Positions 59,222 through 64,000 of a stretch of 64,000 bases of DNA are shown piece after piece. Every line of letters begins with the position of its first letter. Position 1 is the first letter of the stretch. Below the pieces are notes generated by a model that saw only the letters and a list, made by a program, of their open reading frames with translations, ran no database searches and was not told the DNA's origin. The position numbers were made by a program, and so were the translations under genes. Origin of the DNA: Mantis religiosa (taxonomy: Eukaryota; Arthropoda; Insecta; Mantodea; Mantidae); assembly GCA_030765055.1 (NCBI GenBank), contig CM060947.1, forward strand, positions 225,055,625-225,119,624. The letters are read 5' to 3'.

Positions 59222-60451
59222 TATCTCGATATTGAGGAGAGGTATGAAGCTGTTTTAGAATATTGTACAATATCCAAAGTCGTGTATTAAGCGCAGTATG
59301 TTTTGGATCATTATCTTCCATAAGCATCCAGTCTTCTTTCAGGCCCATTTAATCCACACTTGCATGCAACTTTTGCTTAAGCATGCCCATGAACCTCCTG
59401 TGGTCCATTATTCCCTCGATAATATGCACATTGCCGACACCTGATGCGCTTATACAAATCCAGAGAAGGGTCGATCCTCCGCCGTGCTTTACTGAGGAAT
59501 CGAAGTTTTGGCTCGGACTCCATAATTTTTTCCGCCATATTTTGTGACTGTGATCCGCACCGAATACCTTGAACAAGCTCTTATCTGTCTATACAACTTT
59601 TTACCAGAAGTCTACACTATTATCAGGGTACTTACGAGCGAATTATATGCGTCTTTTTCCTGTTCTATGGGCTGACATAGAACTTCTTACATAGAAGTTA
59701 TTCTTTTCTTATTGTAAACTGGTCTCACAGTGCTCGCTGAAACATTCATTCCTGCCCTCTGCAACTCAACAATCTGGGGAGCAGTCATTCGTGGATCATT
59801 TTTAATGCAGCGAAGAATGCTACTATCATCTTTAGCCATGAGGACTTTAGGTCGAACACTCCTGGATGTATTTACAACAGATTTTCTGGTTCCTACTCTG
59901 TCAATGTTAAATTAAATCATTGATCGTGGTCTCCCCGGTGTAAGAGATATCTCCGAAAATGTTTTGAATTCATTGTGTAGGTTAATTACTATTTTTATCT
60001 TTTCTGGCGTAGTTTCTTTCTCTCTTTGGCACATTTTACGTTACCACTGCAAACTACTGTGTTCGATGTCAGACTTGTGCTTGCAGACCACTTGCTGTGA
60101 AACAGTTAAATGCACACTGTCCTGAAAGGAGAGCTATTTTGTAATATAACCATAGTATTCAATCTAGATATCTTTGGTGTATGAACACCTTTTATGCCAA
60201 GTTTACGGTGAAAACTACTGAATATAGAAAACTTCCAGCAAAATTAGGATAGGAATAGGTAAATAAATACACAAACCATTAAATATTACAAGTTTAATAA
60301 GTTTCATAAATAATTATGTTGCAACAATACACATTGTTTCTTCATTTAAGTGGTGTACGAATAGTTTCTGGGCTGACTGTAAACACACCGAACAAAAATA
60401 TAGTCCATCTACAGTGAAATTTTTACATACTGAAAAACCTTCAGTATATAT

Positions 60452-60972
60452 TGTAGCGATATGGGTATATTTGCAATAAATACAATCCTAAACGAATAGT
60501 GATGTCCTATTCACAAAGATGTGTCAGAAGGTCGTGAATCACTTCCTGTGATAGTAACACAAATGATGCAAGTGGAAGTGAGTATCAAGTATCATAACGT
60601 TCAAAGGTACATCAATCCACGTGGAATTATTCATTCTGTGTAGGAGGTTCAGATAACGATATAAAACCTAGCACAGATTAAGACAGGGAGTTCAGTCCAG
60701 ATCACAGAGTTCAGTAGGATGACGTCAACAGTTCAGTTATAGCTGAATCCAGGCCCGTAGATATGAGGTCCGTCTCGCTACAACTGTCCAGGTACTATGT
60801 AAACAATTATTATCTTATAATGTTAGTTAATTAGCGTGCTAACGATGGAACTGTTGTAATCCACTCACATTAAGTAAACGTATGTCATTTTTATTATGTT
60901 ATAATTGTGAGTTACTTTACCCCTGAACCTACGTTCCCCTCGTGACGTTTCCTAAACACCCCCAACGTCACA
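60452..60972 (+). mobile_element. Solo LTR 6 with exact ATAT duplication
   Basis: Starts TGTAGCGATATGGG and ends CCCCAACGTCACA. ATAT lies immediately outside both ends (60448-60451, 60973-60976). A TATA box (GATATAAAACC) is at about 60658. Apart from TG..CA ends and the terminal GTCACA, it is not alignable by eye to the other LTRs, so it is a different family with the same target preference. No internal region adjoins. Confidence 0.82.
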
Positions 60973-60976
60973 ATAT

Positions 60977-61250
60977 CCAGTTTGATGAGGAAGATATTCT
61001 TAGAACAATAAAAGAAGAAATAACATCAGGATGAAAATATAAAAATTATGTATTAAATACATAACATCAGGCGGATGGCATGATGTTAATACAGACAATG
61101 AAGATAAGCTGCAACTCAGCATGTAGATACAAGTTATAAAAATTAATCTTGCAATGTGGTTTGAATATATCTGTAAAATGTACAAGATAGTGGCATTTTA
61201 TGAAAACAAGTAAAAGGATCGAAGATACTGTTAAATAATGGAATGTAAGT
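60977..61250. other. Short AT-rich spacer
   Basis: Nothing recognised. Confidence 0.5.
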
Positions 61251-61254
61251 ACAG

Positions 61255-61790
61255 GTGGGACCATTTAATTACTTGGGCTGCATTGCAAACTTCAGAGAAA
61301 ATAATTAATAACTCAAACGTGAATCCAAATACACTTGTAAAATAATAGCTCGCTTCTTCAAAAGAAAAACCCAAAAGGATACAACGTTAAAATTCTATAA
61401 TACAGCAGCTGTTCCTGTTTTACTATAAGGACTGGAGACGTGTACCCTTAAAATGAAAGATTTGAGCCAAATACTAATGGCAGAAATTAAATATTATCGA
61501 ACAGTAAAAGAATGCACAAGACAATATCGTATTAGAAATGAAGGTTTCTGTAGTGGAGGAATTGCATATATTTTGGTTAAAAGAAAAGGATATAGATAAG
61601 TAGAAAAAATGGAAGAGCCATTTGCAAAGAATAGATTACTCTCGCATATATAGATATATAATTGGTATATCGGTATTGAATAATAAGAAGACCAATAAAA
61701 ATATGGGAAGAAATATGAGGCCGGAACGAGAAATCTCCTAAATCATGAACAGTTGATGATGATAGAGGAATCATTACAATCATCATGTAA
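61255..61790 (+). pseudogene. Old LINE 3' end, RTE-like, same type as at 1.3 kb
   Basis: The plus strand reads NYLGCIANFRENN, KIIARFFKRKTQKDTTLKFYN, then AAVPVLL, a stop, GLETCTLKMKD (the YG.E.WTL motif) and RTVKECTRQYRIRNE, in roughly the order of the fragment at 1350. Several stops, and a GTTGATGATGATAG tail near 61755, mark a decayed LINE end. Confidence 0.65.
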
Positions 61791-61830
61791 CTCCGCTTCT
61801 AGCCTTGATAACCGGTCATCCATATTATAA

Positions 61831-62840
61831 GACTCGTGGTTCTATGGGCAGATTTCCCCAAAGAACCACGAGTCGTAATGGCACAATACGCTGACGACGT
61901 GCTTCTGTTCTGCAAAGACAGACACATACTCAGAGCCTTCAACCCCATACAGACACACCTCCGTCTCACACAACAGTGGTGCCGGTGTTGGCGGATGTCC
62001 GCAATTCCGGACAAAAGCCACGCCACACTTTTAACAAAGCGCCACACCCCCGCAGACTGCCCCAACTTCAGCTTCCGAGGTCGAAGGATAGAGTGGGCTA
62101 ACTCTGTCCGATACCTTGGAGTAACATTGGATAGAGGCCCAACCTTTCGCCAACACATCAGAGATCTAGCGGCAAGGGTACAGGGAGCAATCGCTTCCCT
62201 GTATCCTATGCTGGGGTCGACCTCGATGCCGCATGGCCTGAGGTTATACCTCTTCCGAGCGCTGGTGATCCCCGTGATGCTATATGCCTGCGAGATCTGG
62301 GGGATGGCCGCAGATAGCTGGTTGGCATGGCTTCAACGTGCACAGAATAGAGGGCTACGGTCTATTTATTCTGTGGGTCGCTATTTTCCTACCAGGTTGC
62401 TTCACGAAGCCTCGGGACTTCCATATGTGGAGAATGAAGTTAGGCGCCGGGCATCAATATTCTGCGCAACTTTACCAACTCATAGAAGCGCCCTTGTTAG
62501 ATCAATGGGAGATTATGCACCACTAGACGCCGTTCTAGACAACGGCTTGCGGGCATCCTAACAGCATCTAAAGCTGAGCTCCACATAATCTTCTAAGTTG
62601 TTTGGCAACAAAATTCTCCCCAACCTAAACTAAATTAAAACACCAGGGTGCAGGGAATTGCATCCTGTCCTTTCATCCCTAAGGTACAATAACTGTAACC
62701 TCAAAAAATTCATCAACCTCAAAACCTACACCATATCCATCCTATAGAATCCCGTTTCGAATACCTTACCTGCGGTAAAACCCTTAACGGGTGGGCACGC
62801 AACAAAAACCTTCTGGCTATATACAGCCAGCCAGCACCAC
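61831..62840 (+). mobile_element. Jockey-like LINE, 5'-truncated, family of the 13-kb copy
   Basis: Coding begins abruptly at the 5' truncation and the 3' UTR carries ACACCAGGGTGCAGG, ACCTGCGGTAAAACCC and a terminal CTGGCTATATACAGCCAG. The first 45 bases form a foldback: GACTCGTGGTTCT at 61831-61843 is the exact complement of AGAACCACGAGTC at 61862-61874. Confidence 0.82.
61836..62561 (+). pseudogene. Jockey-like reverse transcriptase, C-terminal half, open frame
   Basis: A 241-codon frame without internal stops. It contains the RT catalytic box AQYADDVLLF (YADD at residues 18-21, codon start 61887), SAIPDKSHATLLTK, a VRYLGVTLDRGPTF motif, VQGAIASLYPML, ALVIPVMLYACEIWG, RGLRSIYSVGRYFPTRLL and LPYVENEVRRRA. 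It lacks the endonuclease and the N-terminal half of the RT, so it cannot retrotranspose. Its protein is very similar to the 13-kb copy, which lacks the YADD part. The first residues, before PRVVMAQYADD, come from the foldback and not from the LINE. Confidence 0.85.
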
Positions 62841-62844
62841 ATGT

Positions 62845-63066
62845 CATGGCATGAGATTTTGATCACGCAGTTCTACCAAATTGCGGAGATGCTGATGTGA
62901 GCGATTTAACCACTGTTACAAAATGTTCCACAGAATATTCTATAGTGCTTAAGTGAGGCAATATTTTGAGCAAAGGGAATGAAATGGGCTGTCGGAGTGT
63001 TCATCGAGCCAGCCACACATGGCTCTAGCCCAATTAACTGTACCATTGTCATCTTGAAAAAAAAAA
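62845..63066 (-). pseudogene. Tc1-like transposase C-terminal fragment
   Basis: The minus strand starts FQDDNGTVNWARAMCGWLDEH (the QDDN second-Asp motif). After stops it gives NILWNIL and HQHLRNLVELRDQ, resembling the post-PIE helix region. Stops interrupt it three or more times. The left end merges with the LINE 3' end near 62840. Confidence 0.5.
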
Positions 63067-64000
63067 TAACGATATCGATAGCCTACTCATCTCGAAGATC
63101 CTAAGTGGAGGGCGAAATCTGATTATTCAGGATGCTTATGCTAGTGATCACTGCAATGAGTGGGCCAAAACATAAGAGAAATATTGCTAAGACAACAATA
63201 CCTATCTCCCGCTTGATATTTTGGCCATAAAGTGCTTACTTTGGCCTTAAGTGTGCTTGATAACCTTATTTGAATAAATATAAAAACGTGATTTGTCATA
63301 TCACATTGTTGAATACCCAGAGCTTTATGTAACCTCTGTGGGCATTAGCCACTCCAATTGTATGGAGTCCCCGTTGTAATGTTCTCCCACTAACAAGTTA
63401 GGCTGGATCTTGATTCACTGATTGCGGCAATTCATATCGGGTTCGGTAGCGATTTTTGAATGCTTTTTGTCATAATGCTTTTGTGACACAATTCTGACAT
63501 CGTAATTTGTAGCCACGTGTATTACTGCTACACCACTGCTTCTGGACAGGTAAATAGTCACTGACAAATAAATCTATGAACTGACTAGCCATGGGTGCGG
63601 TGAAATACGCTTGCCCCTTTTTATTACTCTGTCACAACCTTATATTTACCCATTTTTACCTAGACTATTTACTTAAAACTTATTGCTACAACTTTGTGCT
63701 CACGTAGAGGCAGTGAACATGTAGTGGTTGGCAAGATTAAATCGCTGTAATAAAGTCTAGAGATTTATAAGTGTTTGCGCAGATAATTATTGTCCGATGT
63801 ACTCAGATGGAAATGGAAGACAGCTAGGCAATGAAATCATTTGTTAAGCACCGACCTAAGTATACAAAATGAAACACCATTGGTAGAGAAAATAAATAGA
63901 CTAGTACAAAAGTAGGTAGACCGATCAGTTGGGTTATCTTGCGGTTTCCACTAAGGTGCTCTAAAGCTATTGTATAAAATGGAAAATATATCCACAGATG
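63067..64000. other. No recognised gene
   Basis: AT-rich to the window edge; nothing identifiable. Confidence 0.45.

Larger units (their letters stand above)
57725..59930 (-). pseudogene. Tc1-like transposase, split by mariner and mutated
   Basis: On the minus strand from about 59930: an N-terminal region with RPKVLMAKDDSSILRCIKND and VELQRAGMNVSASTVR. Near 59576-59349 come HGGGSTLLWICISASGVGN and an RFMGMLKQKL segment, then MEDNDPKHTALNTRL near 59315 with the second catalytic Asp. The mariner interrupts next. Coding resumes at 57902 with NPIEQV-like sequence (the Tc1 PDLNPIE motif) and KALKTALLEKWNRL-like sequence, ending near 57715. Stops and frameshifts are scattered throughout. Confidence 0.8.
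57446..60379 (-). mobile_element. Tc1-like element containing a nested mariner
   Basis: The TIRs are CAGTCAGAACAGAAAGTATT (57446 on) and its inverted partner AATAGTTTCTGGGCTGACTG (to 60379). TA flanks both. Removing the nested mariner leaves about 1.6 kb, normal for Tc1-like elements. The transposase runs on the minus strand and is broken. Confidence 0.88.

Noticed and set aside
1..64000. CRISPR arrays, bacterial operons, phage genes, rRNA
   Set aside because: No regularly spaced direct repeats, ribosome-binding sites or dense coding; the sequence is a eukaryotic repeat landscape.

Overview
The window is AT-rich, gene-poor insect DNA. No complete host gene, rRNA or genuine tRNA gene can be supported. 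Almost everything recognisable is a transposable element or its wreckage: at least six superfamilies of DNA and non-LTR element, solo LTRs, several tRNA-derived SINE families and simple repeats. The mix of decayed mariners, Jockey-like LINEs, RTE-like LINE 3' ends and tRNA-headed SINEs fits a large hemimetabolous insect genome. From memory, the main SINE family resembles cockroach (Blattodea, for example Periplaneta) repeats. That assignment is inference and was not checked by a search.

Layout. 0.5-1.9 kb: an internally deleted mariner with a LINE 3' end inserted in it. 6.1-6.5 kb: a foldback MITE. 7.8-9.3 kb: a weak LINE relic, a SINE head, and a solo LTR split by a SINE. 10.8-11.1 kb: a tandem array of SINE tails. 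12.0-13.75 kb: AC microsatellites enclosing a GC-rich retroelement (family X), itself hit by a LINE 3' end, followed by a Jockey-like LINE. 16.8 kb: a SINE. 19.5-22.5 kb: two mariners with similar termini. 23.4 kb: a solo LTR. 25.2-27.3 kb: two hAT relics and an unrecognised coding repeat (family Y). 29.8-30.6 kb: a second X copy beside a SINE. 36.5-37.3 kb: a Jockey-like LINE. 38.2-39.8 kb: a LINE fragment with a well-preserved RNase H domain. 39.9-41.4 kb: the second Y copy, a Tc1/mariner-superfamily relic and a solo LTR. 42.3-43.3 and 48.6-49.6 kb: two inverted copies of a TIR-bounded element carrying an unusual conserved protein segment. 44.2-45.5 kb: a solo LTR with a LINE nested in it. 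53.9 and 60.5 kb: solo LTRs with exact ATAT duplications. 57.2-60.4 kb: a third X copy, then a Tc1-like element with a complete-length mariner nested in its transposase. 61.3-63.1 kb: LINE relics ending in a Jockey-like reverse transcriptase with an intact YADD motif, then a Tc1 fragment.

The elements form no functional pathway; what links them is insertion history. Target-site duplications, TIR pairs and nesting give relative ages at several loci. The most unusual items are the CACTG-ended element with its 168-codon frame, the Y repeat with an unrecognised shared coding segment, and the set of solo LTRs that share a 3' end and an ATAT target.
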